Shown: one piece after another, positions 35,026 to 46,852 of the stretch
Layout: each line of letters starts with the position of its first letter
How positions within the stretch are numbered: position 1 is the stretch's first letter
DNA from: Siphonodentalium dalli
Taxonomy: Eukaryota > Mollusca > Scaphopoda > Gadilida > Siphonodentaliidae
Assembly: GCA_032622095.1 (NCBI GenBank)
Contig: CP136061.1
Coordinates: 35,225,797-35,289,796, forward strand
Reading direction: 5' to 3'
DNA length: 64,000 bases
Notes under the pieces: generated by a model
Databases searched by the model: none
What the model was told of the DNA's origin: nothing
Seen by the model: only the letters and a program-made list of their open reading frames with translations
Made by a program: the position numbers and the translations under genes

Positions 35026-35946
35026 TAAACTAATAAATAAATACAATTCTTTGAATGAGAGTTCAGCCAATAAAGGGTTTTTTTTGTTTTATGTATGAAA
35101 AATTTAATAAACAATTTATTGAATACCTGTGAAAACAATTGAAAAAAACTATAGGGAATTAAAAAAAACTAATTAAATTAAATTAAAAATATTAATTAAT
35201 TAAATAAAAAAAAAAACTATAGGGTAGGGGCTTTAAAATAGCGTCAGTGGGGAACCCCACCCACACATATTTGGCTATTACTTTAATGGGCTTAAACCTG
35301 ACTTCAATATCTCAAATTGGATGTATGATTTGTAACCAAGAAATTCCATTGGTGTGACCTAATACAGTATGATTATTTATATATTCCAGGTTGTGCACTG
35401 ACCACAATGGACGCAATCAATGTTCTACTTTGTGAACTTTCCAACATACAGCCTATATACTGATCTCTATAAGCTCAATAAATGAACATAGCCATGACAA
35501 ATTCTTCTAATCATGCATAGTCACATATAGCTGTTGGCACTATCACGCCACTGCCGTTGTTTTAATGATGAGTCTTTGCCTGTATCATACCACTCAATTA
35601 GAAGCTGTATGGGGTTATATTTTGAACTTAACGTGAGCGGAGAAGGATTTTTCACTTATTTGTTTCATAAAACCAGAAAGTTAATGAGTTCTATTTCTTC
35701 ATTGAAGTCATCTTATTATATCTGTCTCAGCTAACTCAAAAACAGAGGAATGGGGAAATGATATCTTTAGTTATTAAAACAGTCGGAAAATCCGATGATG
35801 AAATTCTACAGTAGATGACAGAGGATTCCTGTGCTTTGACGTGTCGGTCATTCCTTGTTTTATACCTTGGATAGATTGGTATTGTTTGAATTTCGGCTCA
35901 CTTGATTCGCCAGTGTGTCTTTAAATTGTGCTGTCTTTAACTAAAG
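35026..35946. other. Upstream region of the Rab gene
   Basis: AT-rich with a low-complexity stretch (35160-35220). No TATA box or clear promoter element stands out. A frame at 35534-35734 lacks recognisable features. The transcription start of the Rab gene is probably within 35750-35946, which is inference. Confidence 0.35.
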
Positions 35947-38900
35947 ATGAATGGAACGGTGTCAAATATGAGTGAAATACTTTTCAAAGTGATCATCATT
36001 GGAGACCCGACTGTGGGCAAGACTTCGTTTGTTCAGAGATACGTTGCTAACTGTTTTCGGAGGGACTATAAAATGACTATTGGAGGTGAGGTACATTTAT
36101 TACCAAGGTTTGTGCTGATGCAACATTTGTATTTCTAAAATTTTTCCAAATGAAATATTTAGGGATACCAGAATAACTCTGGCTTTATTTATGTGTCAAT
36201 TTTTGTGAAAACCTCAACATAAATATTTCGGACTTGTATGCCACTTTCTACAGACACAAATATATAATTAAGGGGTTTCCACCCCTGTATAACAATAAAA
36301 ATGTCAAAAGATGACTTTAATCATAGTGTTAGAAGGGAAATTTTGGGAACAGCATTCTCAGAAATATACAAATGGAGTGGAAATGAAAAACTGCTATAAA
36401 AAGTACATGATCTGAATTAGTGAAATGGTGAAATCGCAATTTAATTGAGCTCAAATACTGCTTCAGGAATTTCAATGCTGTTCCCAAACTTTCCCTTCTA
36501 AAACTATTATTAAAGTCATCTTTTTGACATTTTTATTGTTATATAATATGCATGATGTTGTCTTCAGATAGTATAATTTCCTTCATGCGGTGTAGTATTA
36601 GCTTAACATTTAAGTAGTTTTCTGTGTAGGTCCATCTAAATTTTACACCTCCTGACATAGCTCAAGCATGGAAACTCCTTAACCCTTTACCCAACAGAAG
36701 GGCCCTGTGCCAATGCATTCTCTTATATATGCGAGTCGACCATAGGTCGCCTCGTATATATAAGAGAATGCATTGGCTTAACACATTAAAAATTATAAAA
36801 TTGTTAAAGAATGAATGTAAGAAAAAATGGTAAAAAGTGTTAAAAAAAGATTTTTTTTAGGCCAATGCATTCTCTTATATATGCGAGGCGACCTATGGTC
36901 GACTCGCATATATAAGAGAATGCATTGGCACAGGGCTAACTGTAACTATCACAATGTGGTCAAGGAGCCGGTTCCAATGATATCCATATTTGTATGGTTC
37001 TATTGAGACAGACCGAAGATATTTTAGGCTGTTGAAGCTTTATTTGGCCGGTTTTGGCCGGTTTGTTGGGTAAAGGGTTAATGGCAGCTGTTAATGGTGA
37101 CAATTGCTGTGAAATAACAGGCGTGGAATAAACATACTGTGCATTTATTCCTGAATGAATTCTTCCATTCTGTTATAAAATTTACAGTGGAATGCATTAT
37201 TCTTTTCTTTCGAGGAGAGGCCTTGAAATAGTGTGTGTCATTTGCAGTATGAGGTACCCAGAGGGTGAACGTAGTGATGCTAGCCGGCTGTGCAGGTTGC
37301 ATCACTAAATTGCCCTCTGGGGAAATCATTCTGCTTAGACCTCATCTTCTGGGAAGTATCTATATCTTTATTATTTTAAATTTGTCAACAATTTGAGGAG
37401 TCATATACTTGTTATACTTATAATTGGCCATATGGAATCCATTTTAAATACGGTTCTCAAGAATAATTTTTTTTCTCCATTTTAGTTGACTTTGCTTTGA
37501 AGGTCATCAGATGGTCAGAGAATCAGATAATCAAACTACAAATGTGGGACATTGCAGGTGTGTATACATCTTACAAGGGAAGAAAGCTTTCAGCTTATGA
37601 TGCACTATAGATTTTTGATCGGCTAATAGCTATCTTATAAAATACTCAAATGTTACTGGGCTAGGCCAACAATATCAATATTGATTTAAAGGCCTACTTA
37701 CATGTAATTTTCGAATGTTCAGATTATGCACAACATATTCCATATGATATACCATTTGGAAGAGGAACCAAAACTATATATATTCCACCAGAATATACAT
37801 GTAGATCAGCTGTGGCCTAGGAGTGTATATCCACCAAGTGATAAAGATTCTCAGATTCACCCCAAGACCTACATGTAGCTGTTATTTACCCCAGAATGCA
37901 TCATAATTCCCAACTAAGAGATAAAGCTCTTCTCCTTCCATTAAGAATAATAACCTGGCACTACAGACCATATCAAAATTAGGCACAGAACATTACGTTT
38001 CATGGCTTATGCATGCGGGTCGCCACCTGTGCTCCAACTCCAACCACGGCGAGACTCCATTATATGTTCAAAAGGAGACCCTTTTCATCAACTAGTGTGC
38101 GAAATATTATAAACTCATGTTCAGTAATCTATATCTTAACTCTTTCAGGTCAGGAGCGCTTCACGTCGATGACTCGTGTTTACTACAAGGATACTCATGC
38201 ATGTACTATTATGTTTGACTTATCCCAAAAATCATCATTTCAAAATGCCGTGAGGTGGAAGAAAGACTTAGATTCTAAATGTTCACTGTCGGATGGTAGT
38301 CCGGTACCCTGTCTCTTATTAGCAAATAAAGTGAGTATCTATATAAAACCCATCATCTGCCTGTGTGTAACTCTGTCACGCTTTTCGTGCTTTTAAAACT
38401 TTTCAACCATACATCCAATGTAGCCCAAATGTGATCCACCTTGTTTCGTAAGACCAATCAAATTTCACGCCGATTGGTCGAAGCAAACCAAAGGCCTTAT
38501 TTGCATCCAAGTATACACTAATTCTTATGACATTTGTCGAAATGACATCATGTGACATTGCACACAAACCCATACTTGCTTTACTAATGTATGGTATGTA
38601 CAAAACTTCCATGTGCTCTACCAAAGCATAGTTGTAAATTGGCAGCTAAATTAATTTGCCAGTTCAGGTTGAGTTTGAATGGCAACAAACCATATTTCTG
38701 ACTAAATCCTGAAAAATCACCCATAATTCTGCTGTGGTTAAGGGGTTGATTATTTAGGGCATTACTGTATTTTCGTTATTTACTTAGTACATATACACAA
38801 TGAGATTTCTTATCATTTCCAGTGTGATCTGAATTATAGAGAGGTTGAACAGATGGAGATTGAAGACATGTGTCGTGAGCATGACTTCATCGGATGGACG

Positions 38901-40973
38901 GAGATATCAGTCAAAGAAGGAATTATGGTCGAGGAATCCATGAAGTAAGTGGAGTTAGTTATCGGTGTGTCACATCTACTTTAACCATATCTATACGGAA
39001 TGGATTCTCCCACCCAATTATAAAATTATACATTGGAATGGTCTATTATTCATCTGGAGGGGTGTTCAGGAAAAATGAGCAGTAGAAAAGATAGTAGAAG
39101 GCAGAAGGAATGCTATTCATTGGAGGGAAATGTTCAGATAATAAATAACTTCTGCATTGAATGCATGCATGCATGACAGATTATGTTTATAGCGCTATTT
39201 TTAGCTATGTGGTGCATCTACCACTGTACAGACATTCCAACAATCGCTTGAATGGCTGCATCACATTGCTGATAGATGTTGTGAATTGGTTTAACCCTTT
39301 ACCCAACAGAACGGCCCTGTGCCAATGCATTCTCTTATATATGCGAGTCGACCATAGGTCGCCTCGCATATATAAGAGAATGCATTGGCTTAACACATTA
39401 AAAATTATAAAATTGTTAAAGATTGTAAGAAAAAATGGTAAAAAGTGTTAAAAAAAGATTTTTTTTAGGCCAATGCATTCTCTTATATATGCGAGGCGAC
39501 CTATGGTCGACTCGCATATATAAGAGAATGCATTGGCACAGGGCATAACTGTAACTATCACAATGTGGTCAAGGAGCCGGTTCCAATGATATCCATATTT
39601 GTATGGTTCTATTGAGAGAGACCGAAGATATTTTAGGCTGTTGAAGCTTTATTTGGCCGGTTTGTTGGGTAAAGGGTTAAAGTGATGTGAAACACTCCGG
39701 TAGGCTGATCAAATAGAAATTGAGAATAATCTTGCTCAAAGTAGATATTTTTTACGATTATTAATTCAAATTGACAACACACTCTGCCATACTTATATAT
39801 TAATTAAATACAATGACTCTCGATGGCGAAATCATTTGTGTTATTTTATCGCTGATATTTGCGTCCCGAATCAAGATGTAAATATTTACAATTGAGTGTA
39901 GTTCAGACGATGTTTTCTAAGGAGTGGAATGGTCGATTTCTTTGAAATTTTCGACGATGTTAGTTGAATGCTACGTTCCCCATGTTGGCACAGCACCTGA
40001 ATACTAACATATCAATTTAACGCACCTGAACAGTTCCATAATATGTCTTTAACACTGATGTAATGTTGCTGGTGGTAATGGACACCCCCTCCAAATTCTC
40101 CAGACTCAGTACTGCAATATGGCTATCGTTTCTGTGTTTTAACCAGAACTGCGGGATAGCATCACCAAATTCACCCTGTGGGGACCTCCTTCTGTGTATG
40201 CCTCATCTTCTGGGATAGTCTCAAGTTAACATTGTTTTTAGTTTCTTTTTTCCGTCTGTTCAGTTTTATAACCCCTAATTTGCAGAAGACAAAATGCATA
40301 ATCAAGGTGACTAATGGGTGAACATCACTTACGGTACTACCAACTGGGGAACTTCAGTCTGATCCTAGGTCTCCCATAGCAGTTGAGACCTAAGCAGAAT
40401 GAGGTTCCCAGAGGCCAGATGGCGAATTTGGTGATGTTAGCCTGCAATGTGGGATATGTCACCAAATTTACCCTCTGGTGACCTCATTCTGCAAATGACA
40501 CACTATTTGAAGGCCTGAATGCAAAATTATTTATTTGTTTTCTTGCAGTGACTCATGTATTATTTTGTCGTGATATATCCGTTGTAATGATGTATCGTAT
40601 GGGATTTTTATTTTGTCGTGATATATTTAATAGTAACGTTTACAAATTTCTATTAGAGGAAATGGTGGCTAACAATCAGAGATTGGATTATTTTGTCGTG
40701 ATATATCCGTTGTAATGATGTATCGGATGGGATTATTATTTGTTGTGACATATCCGTTGTAATGATGTATCGGATGGGATTATTATTTTGTCATGATTTA
40801 TCCGTTGTAATGATGTATCTATTGTTTTCAGATTTCTATTAGAGGAAATGATGGCGAAACAATCAGAGATGGGATTGTTGGATTCCATCATGGTCCAGGG
40901 GAGTAAGAAAAAAAATATCAAGTTATCGGGTAGTAACTCAGATATACATCAACCATCTAAATGCCCATGCTAG
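35947..40973 (+). CDS. RAB29: Rab GTPase of the Rab32/38/29 group, RAB29 (RAB7L1)-like, five exons
   Basis: Exons 35947-36085, 37486-37557, 38149-38330, 38823-38944, 40832-40973; all GT-AG, phases 1,1,0,2 close exactly to 218 aa. Visible G-motifs: P-loop GDPTVGKT (19-26), switch I T44 before IGVDFALKV, WDIAGQE (67-73, Ile in place of the usual Thr, typical of Rab32/38/29), NKCD (130-133), SVK (160-162). QERFTSMTR (72-80), PVPCLLLANKCDL and GWTEISVKE match RAB29 better than Rab32/38. T76/S77 correspond to the LRRK2 phosphosites T71/S72 of human RAB29. The C-terminus CPC is a CxC geranylgeranylation motif. Expected role: membrane traffic at Golgi/endolysosomes. The first ATG is used; a second in-frame ATG is at codon 8. 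Introns hold MITEs, an inverted repeat and a decayed copy of exon 5. Confidence 0.85.
36286..36547. repeat. Long inverted repeat in Rab intron 1
   Basis: The arms 36286-36355 and 36470-36547 pair around a spacer of about 115 bases: AATAAAAATGTCAAAAGATG, GACTTTAAT, AGAAGGGAAA and GGGAACAGCATT each meet their complement. In the transcript it would fold into a long intronic hairpin. Probably a MITE of unknown family. Confidence 0.65.
36683..37077 (+). mobile_element. piggyBac-like MITE in Rab intron 1
   Basis: Full length, TTAA on both sides (36679-36682 and 37078-37081). Both hairpin modules are present. The tandem CCGGTTTTGGCCGGTTTG near the right end is intact. Confidence 0.85.
37218..37345. 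mobile_element. CAAGCCTTGAAATAG hAT-type MITE, partial
   Basis: It keeps GCCTTGAAATAGTGTGTGTC, ATTTGCAGTATGAGGT and one hairpin with CCCAGAGGGTGAA. The right end is missing. Located in Rab intron 1. Confidence 0.55.
37690..37980 (+). mobile_element. AGGCCCACTTAA-family MITE, partial, Rab intron 2
   Basis: TTAA then AGGCCTACTTA, TAATTTTCGAATG and the internal block CATTTGGAAGAGGAACCAAA as in 42680. The right end was not found. Confidence 0.55.
38676..38767. mobile_element. Tc1/mariner-type MITE, right half, Rab intron 3
   Basis: GGCAACAAACCATATTTCTG, AAATCCTGAAAAATCACCCA, then GGGCATTACTG and TA. It lies 55 bases before exon 4. Confidence 0.6.
39295..39676 (+). mobile_element. piggyBac-like MITE in Rab intron 4
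   Basis: Full length, TTAA on both sides. One of the two CCGGTTTTGG repeats near the right end is missing. Confidence 0.85.
40151..40519. mobile_element. CAAGCCTTGAAATAG hAT-type MITE, decayed, Rab intron 4
   Basis: Hairpins with CACCAAATTCACCCT and CCAGAGG surround a core containing TTTGCAGAAGACAAAATGCA, CTTCAGTCTGATCCTAGGTC. The right end is ACACTATTTGAAGGCCTG. Confidence 0.5.
40562..40815 (+). repeat. Tandem repeat abutting the last Rab exon
   Basis: Four to five units of TTTTGTCGTGATATATCCGT, TGTAATGATGTATCG and GATGGGATTATTA, interrupted by a copy of the exon start (40645-40690). The last unit ends within 20 bases of the exon 5 acceptor. Confidence 0.75.
40645..40690 (+). pseudogene. 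Decayed duplicate of the start of Rab exon 5
   Basis: ATTTCTATTAGAGGAAATG is identical to the exon at 40832; the next 25 bases (GTGGCTAACAATCAGAGATT) match with substitutions. The acceptor is lost: TTTTCAG at the true exon is TTTACAA here. In this copy the reading frame would also hit TAA soon after (GGCTAAC). Confidence 0.75.
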
Positions 40974-41163
40974 CATCATGTTATGTTGTTTGTAAGCGCC
41001 TTATTCATATTTAAATTTGCGCAGTATTATTTTGAGATCAGTTTTTTTAAATCGCACACACCGCTGCGCGAATTCAAAACTGACAAAAATATCTTCGTAA
41101 AAGTCATGTATCTGATGAGAGTTTTAGCTTTCAATCATTCCTGTAGATGCATTTGTATATTAA

Positions 41164-41557
41164 CCCTTTACCCAACAGAAGGGCCCTGTGCCAATGCATT
41201 CTCTTATATATGCGAGTCGACCATAGGTCGCCTCGCATATATAAGAGAATGCATTGGCTTAACACATTAAAAATTATAAAATTGTTAAAGAATGTAAGAA
41301 AAAATGGTAAAAAGTGTTAAAAAAAAAGATTTTTTTTAGGCCAATGCATTCTCTTATATATGCGAGGCGACCTATGGTCGACTCGCATATATAAGAGAAT
41401 GCATTGGCACAGGGCATAACTGTAACTATCACAATGTGGTCAAGGAGCCGGTTCCAATGATATCCATATTTGTATGGTTCTATTGAGACAGACCGAAGAT
41501 ATTTTAGGCTGTTGAAGCTTTATTTGGCCGGTTTTGGCCGGTTTGTTGGGTAAAGGG
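41164..41557 (+). mobile_element. piggyBac-like MITE downstream of the Rab gene
   Basis: Full length, TTAA on both sides (41160-41163 and 41558-41561). It starts about 190 bases after the stop codon, so it may fall in the 3' UTR. Confidence 0.85.
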
Positions 41558-41561
41558 TTAA

Positions 41562-41660
41562 CCCTTCCATGCCTGGAGCTTCCTGAAATTTTGTGAAATC
41601 TCTGTTCCAATGCATTCTCTTATATATGAGAGTCTACCATGGGGAGACTGGAATATGTGT
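41562..41660 (+). mobile_element. CCCTTCCATG-family MITE fragment
   Basis: It shares the TTAA at 41558-41561 with the previous element, then CCCTTCCATGCCTGGAGCTT, CCTGAAATTTTG and half a hairpin module. It suggests that the piggyBac-like copy inserted at the terminal TTAA of an older relative. Confidence 0.5.
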
Positions 41661-42221
41661 ATTTCTTACAAGCATTTCAACATCAAATATTTTTCCATGA
41701 TTTATCGGTTTACCTATGAACAATGTTGTTGATATTGATTGCCCACATGTAAATATAATTTCCCTACATTCCAACCTTTCATAAGTAAGATATGTTACTC
41801 ATTAACATATTCCTCATATCTTGTTTCCCTGTGGTTTCATATAAACTCAGGAGTACTACTATATTTCGCACAGTTTTAAATACAAGCAACAATAGGTGCG
41901 TGAACAATAGTACTGCGTAAATTTAAATAATATTAAGGTACATGAATACTCACTTTATATTACACACCTATTGCTTCCGTGTTGATTACGTTAGTCTGTG
42001 TGATAGATTCACCCAAATGCCCTAGAGCTATCCCGATCAATGACTTAGCATTATTTTTCATGAGAAGTAGCCTCATTTAATATGGACTATAAAACAGTAT
42101 CTTTCAAAACACACCATTGACTAAAAAACTGATGAGAACAGACCTTGTTTTGAAAATACTCTTTTATACTGTTCCGCCACACATATGGCATGTTAAGTGC
42201 TAAAAAGCGGTGGTTCTTCCC
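41661..42221. other. Intergenic, nothing recognised
   Basis: AT-rich, without open frames or repeat ends that I could identify. Confidence 0.4.
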
Positions 42222-42225
42222 TTAA

Positions 42226-42615
42226 CCCTTTACCCAACAGAAGGGCCCTGTGCCAATGCATTCTCTTATATATGCGAGTCGACCATAGGTCGCCTCGCAT
42301 ATATAAGAGAATGCATTGGCTTAACACATTAAAGATTATAAAATTGTTAAAGAATGTAAGAAAAAATGGTAAAAAGTGTTAAAAAGATTTTTTTTAGGCC
42401 AATGCATTCTCTTATATATGCGAGGCGACCTATGGTCGACTCGCATATATAAGAGAATGCATTGGCACAGGGCATAACTGTAACTATCACAATGTGCTCA
42501 AGGAGCCGATTCCAATGATATCCATATTTGTATGGTTCTATTGAGACAGACCGAAGATATTTTAGGCTGTTGAAGCTTTATTTGGCCGGTTTTGGCCGGT
42601 TTGTTGGGTAAAGGG
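42226..42615 (+). mobile_element. piggyBac-like MITE
   Basis: TTAA on the left (42222-42225); on the right TTAA has become TATA. Both hairpin modules are present. Confidence 0.8.
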
Positions 42616-42953
42616 TATAGGAATCGCCACCGGGTTGTTTGGAACTGATGATGATATCGGTGAGATTTTGACCTTTTAAAGGCCCACTTAATTCTCGAAT
42701 GACCAGATAACATTATACACAACATATCCCATATTATATACCATTTTGAAGAGGAACCAAAAATATATATATTCCACCAGAATACGAAGCAGCTGTGGCC
42801 TTGGAGTGTCCACCAAGTGATAGAGATTCTCAGACTCATTCCAAGACTCCTCCCTTGTCAACCCAGAATGCATCAGAATTCAAACTAAGAGATAGAGTTA
42901 TTTCCCTTCCATTGAGAATAATAGACTTCATATTACAGCTGGATCAAACTTAA

Positions 42954-43433
42954 AGGTACTCAACCCGTAAAGAGGGTCCCCATCTCAACAGATTCCAACA
43001 ACAACAATCCGATCAGAGGGTCCTATATTACTATTTCTTTGGCTTTGGGGGTAAAAAATATTTGATTCGAGTCGAGGAACCCATCAAACAAAGCTCAGAG
43101 TTATTAGATATTGATTTTTGAAAATTCTTATGTTCTCGAGATGAGTACCAATAACTGCCGTCAATTTGGTAACCTGCTCGAGATATTACGCCAAAATTCT
43201 ATTCAAACAGACAAGGATGGATAACTCTATAATCAAGTGGGTAAAAATAACGAATTTTTGACATTCTTCTGGGCCAGAAAGAATTCCCGATAATGAAAAA
43301 TAATAGATTTCTAAAATCGATATCTAACAAATCTGAGCTTTGATGGGTGACTTCCTCGACTCGAATCAAATATTTTTGACCCCCGAAGCCATTGAAATAG
43401 TAATTGAGAGGAGTTTTATCGGGTTGAGTACCT
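42954..43433 (-). mobile_element. GGTACTCAATCCG-family MITE nested in another MITE
   Basis: AGGTACTCAACCCG and CGGGTTGAGTACCT, 480 bp, TTAA on both sides (42950-42953 and 43434-43437). Reverse orientation to 18839. Confidence 0.8.
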
Positions 43434-43488
43434 TTAATCACATAACACACCCCAGTACCTCGACAAAAACAATATGTTCCCAGTTTAA

Positions 43489-43879
43489 CCCTTTACCCAA
43501 CAGAACGGCCCTGTGCCAATGCATTCTCTTATATATGCGAGTCGACCATAGGTCGCCTCGCATATATAAGAGAATGCATTGGCTTAACACATTAAACATT
43601 ATAAAATTGTTAAAGAATGTAAGAAAAAATGGTAAAAAGTGTTAAAAAAAGATTTTTTTTAGGCCAATGCATTCTCTTATATATGCGAGGCGACCTATGG
43701 TCGACTCGCATATATAAGAGAATGCATTGGCACAGGGCTAACTGTAACTATCACAATGTGGTCAAGGAGCCGGTTCCAATGATATCCATATTTGTATGGT
43801 TCTATTGAGACAGACCGAAGATATTTTAGGCTGTTGAAGCTTTATTTGGCCGGTTTTGGCCGGTTTGTTGGGTAAAGGG
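43489..43879 (+). mobile_element. piggyBac-like MITE nested in another MITE
   Basis: Full length, TTAA on both sides (43485-43488 and 43880-43883). The second insertion into the element at 42680. Confidence 0.85.
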
Positions 43880-44366
43880 TTAATCGACCAGATCAGTTGA
43901 TAATACAATGTTTTGGAGTTTCCTCTTTCAAATGGTATATAATATGGAATATGTTGTATATATTGTGATCAGGTGGTTCGAAAATTAAGTGTGCCTTTAA
44001 CATTATACACACCATTCCTAAACACTAAATCGCACACATTATATCTTCCTCTCTTTCTGGAACATCTGTACATGTATACTATTTAATATACTGTCTAAAT
44101 TAAACCCTTTGTCTATAAATTTAATTCGGCATCTTGCATATGCTCTAAATTTGTAAGACCCTACGTCAGGTTACAAACTTTTTACTCCCATCTGTTAGCT
44201 GTGGTGATAGTATTCTTGCTGTGATTTATAACTATATTTTATACTATTTAGATCTTTTGCAAGACACTCCATTTTTGCTATCATATGGCATACACTACAA
44301 ACATGTGAGCAGCTTTTCTAATTCTATACTCCGCTGCTAAGCTACCGATTCTCTTCTTCACATTTA

Positions 44367-44511
44367 CAGTAATGCCCTAATTAATCGACTCCTTAACCAA
44401 AGCAGAATTATGGGCGGGTAATTTTTCAGGATTTAGTCGGAAATATGGCTTGTTGCCATTCATCAGAAAGCTCTCACTGAGTTAATGAATTGATTATTTA
44501 GGGCATTACTG
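44367..44511. mobile_element. Tc1/mariner-type MITE with right-arm deletion
   Basis: CAGTAATGCCCTAATTAATC on the left with TA; the right end GGGCATTACTG follows directly after TGATTATTTA, so most of the right arm is gone. The right TA has become TG. Confidence 0.65.
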
Positions 44512-44787
44512 TGCATATCAATGTGTATTTAGTAAAGAAACGGTTAATTCACCATCATCTGTATTCTACTGTTCCAAACATGTATCTCACTTCGACTTAT
44601 TGTCTGGTCTAATGTGATTTCACTTATTGATCCATCATCTGTTAATGGATACTCACCAATATATATTTCTAATCTCAATTGATGCTATCATCATATTTAT
44701 CATCACATAATATCTATCACATGAGAAATGAAAAGCAGATTCAATATCATTTCGGTTTTGAACTGTGAAAAATTAAATCCTTATTAA

Positions 44788-45168
44788 CCCTTTACCCAAC
44801 AAACCGGCCAAATAAAGCTTCAACAGCCTAAAATATCTTCGGTCTGTCTCAATAGAACCATACAAATATGGATATCATTGGAACCGGCTCCTTGACCACA
44901 TTGTGATAGTTACAGTTATGCCCTGTGCCAATGCATTCTCTTATATATGCGAGTCGACCATAGGTCGCCTCGCATATATAAGAGAATGCATTGGCCTAAA
45001 AAAATCTTTTTTTAACACTTTTTACCATTTTTTCTTACATTCTTTAACAATTTTATAATTTTTAATGTGTTAAGCCAATGCATTCTCTTATATATGCGAG
45101 GCGACCTATGGTCGACTCGCATATATAAGAGAATGCATTGGCACAGGGCCGTTCTGTTGGGTAAAGGG
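44788..45168 (-). mobile_element. piggyBac-like MITE
   Basis: Full length in reverse orientation, TTAA on both sides (44784-44787 and 45169-45172). Confidence 0.85.
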
Positions 45169-45188
45169 TTAAATTTGGTAAATTCTAA

Positions 45189-45411
45189 CCCTTCCATGAC
45201 TGGAACTTCCTGAAATTTTGCGAACACTCTGTGCCAATGCATTCGTCAGCCTTGCATATATAAGAGAATGTATTGGCCTAACAATATTTACCTTGACATT
45301 GTTAGCCAGTGCATTCTTATATATGCGAGGCTCCTTATGGGAGACCCGCATATATGAGAATGCACTGGCACAGAATCTTTAATGCTGCACCAGTTCAGCT
45401 CCCGTCATGGA
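45189..45411 (-). mobile_element. CCCTTCCATGA-family MITE
   Basis: It starts CCCTTCCATGACTGGAACTT and ends TTAATGCTGCACCAGTTCAG, CTCCCGTCATGG. Two hairpin modules are present, the first shortened. CTAA replaces the left TTAA. Confidence 0.6.
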
Positions 45412-45424
45412 CCACCCAAGCTCT

Positions 45425-45599
45425 CATATTGAAATAGTGTGTCTGTCATTAGCAGAATGAGGTCCGCATAGGGTGAATTTAGTGATCACCCTCTTAGACC
45501 TCATCTTCTGTGAATATCTAGTCTAAAATTAACATTGTTATTAGTTACTTTTTCCCTTCTGTTCAGTTCCTATATCCCCTAATTTGCAGAAGATAAAAT
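45425..45599. mobile_element. CAAGCCTTGAAATAG hAT-type MITE, partial
   Basis: TTGAAATAGTGTGTCTGTCA, a shortened hairpin, then CTAATTTGCAGAAGATAAAA. The right half is missing. Confidence 0.5.
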
Positions 45600-46560
45600 T
45601 TATAGTTTATCCATTTTGGATTTCAAATTTGAATCCATCGGAACACCCTGCAGGCCGCATTCATTGGAGAATTGTTGTGAAAATTTACAGGTATTTTAGG
45701 ATCACATCTAGATGGGAGGTATCAAATTTGAATGATTTTCGACGAAAAACATGGCTGCTGACACAATTTGGCACACCCTGCAGACCACATTCCACATCAG
45801 ATTGTCACCAAACTTCATACATATCCTTGGGGTGTCCTCTAGTATTCAGAAACAGGCATGTAGTGAAACAGCAGTGGTGCATCTCTCTGCATCACATCAA
45901 TTTAGAATCATTCTAATTTACATCGACTTGATTGATCAATTCAGACTCATTCTTCTAACATGCATGGACTCTATTGTCATGGTTCATAGAACCAAGTATC
46001 TCCAAGCACACTAAAAGCATGATGCTATAAATCTAAATGGAAAGGGGAATAAATGGCATATTAATATTTAAAATTATCTCCCCTGTGACCATCCATCATG
46101 AATTAAAAAAAATTCCATGATTGACTAGAATATTGATTGAATGTTTTCGAATTATCCTGACAAAATATCATCATAACATGTGAAGACATTCAGAACTGGA
46201 TATGCCTGTTATAGCTGTGCTGGGAATAAATTAACTGAATATACTGCTAGATGCGACTGATGTTAGTATCTTAGAGCATTACTGTAGGCTATGACTGATG
46301 CCAATTAGAAAATTATTCGCGAGGATGAGGGTCAAAGTATAAAACAGATTAAAACCAAAACAACTTCAAATCACGATGTAACAATTTCAGCAAGCCTGGA
46401 TACTTAAATACTAAATTTGTGTAATTTAGTACCCAAAACCATGGGATAACGTCCCAATTCAGAAATTGTGAGGTCATATAACATTCTGGTCATGTACGAC
46501 CAGGTTCAAAGACTTAATTAATTTCATTAGCGGTTGTTACTTACATTTATCCTAAGTTAA

Positions 46561-46852
46561 AGCTGAAGGGGTCACTATCACGAAAACATGTGCTGAAGTG
46601 TACACAGGTTTTGAAAATGTGCTGAAGGGTACACAGGATTTGTGATCGGCACCAACACAGTTACATCAAATGTGTTCCTGAATGTCTGGCATCCATCAGC
46701 AGTTTGTTTTCAGTTCATTTTAATTGGAACATAAACAATTATTCTCTAACATAAACCATGGCAGACACGAAAACTAATCATCATTTAGAACGAGATTCTA
46801 ATACCTGTGAACCCTTCAGCACATTTTTTTGGTGAGAGTGACCCCTTCAGCT
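46561..46852. mobile_element. Inverted-repeat MITE (AGCTGAAGGGGTCAC ends)
   Basis: The ends are AGCTGAAGGGGTCACTATCA and GTGACCCCTTCAGCT; the inner pairing includes ATGTGCTGAAG and TTCACAGG. The left flank is TTAA; the right one is not clear. No coding capacity. Confidence 0.6.

Larger units (their letters stand above)
42680..43996 (+). mobile_element. AGGCCCACTTAA-family MITE split by two TTAA insertions
   Basis: Left end AGGCCCACTTAATTCTCGA after TTAA (42676-42679); right end TCGAAAATTAAGTGTGCCT before TTAA (43997-44000). Removing the insertions at 42954-43433 and 43489-43879 leaves about 440 bases, close to the intact 450-bp copy at 11381. Confidence 0.7.
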
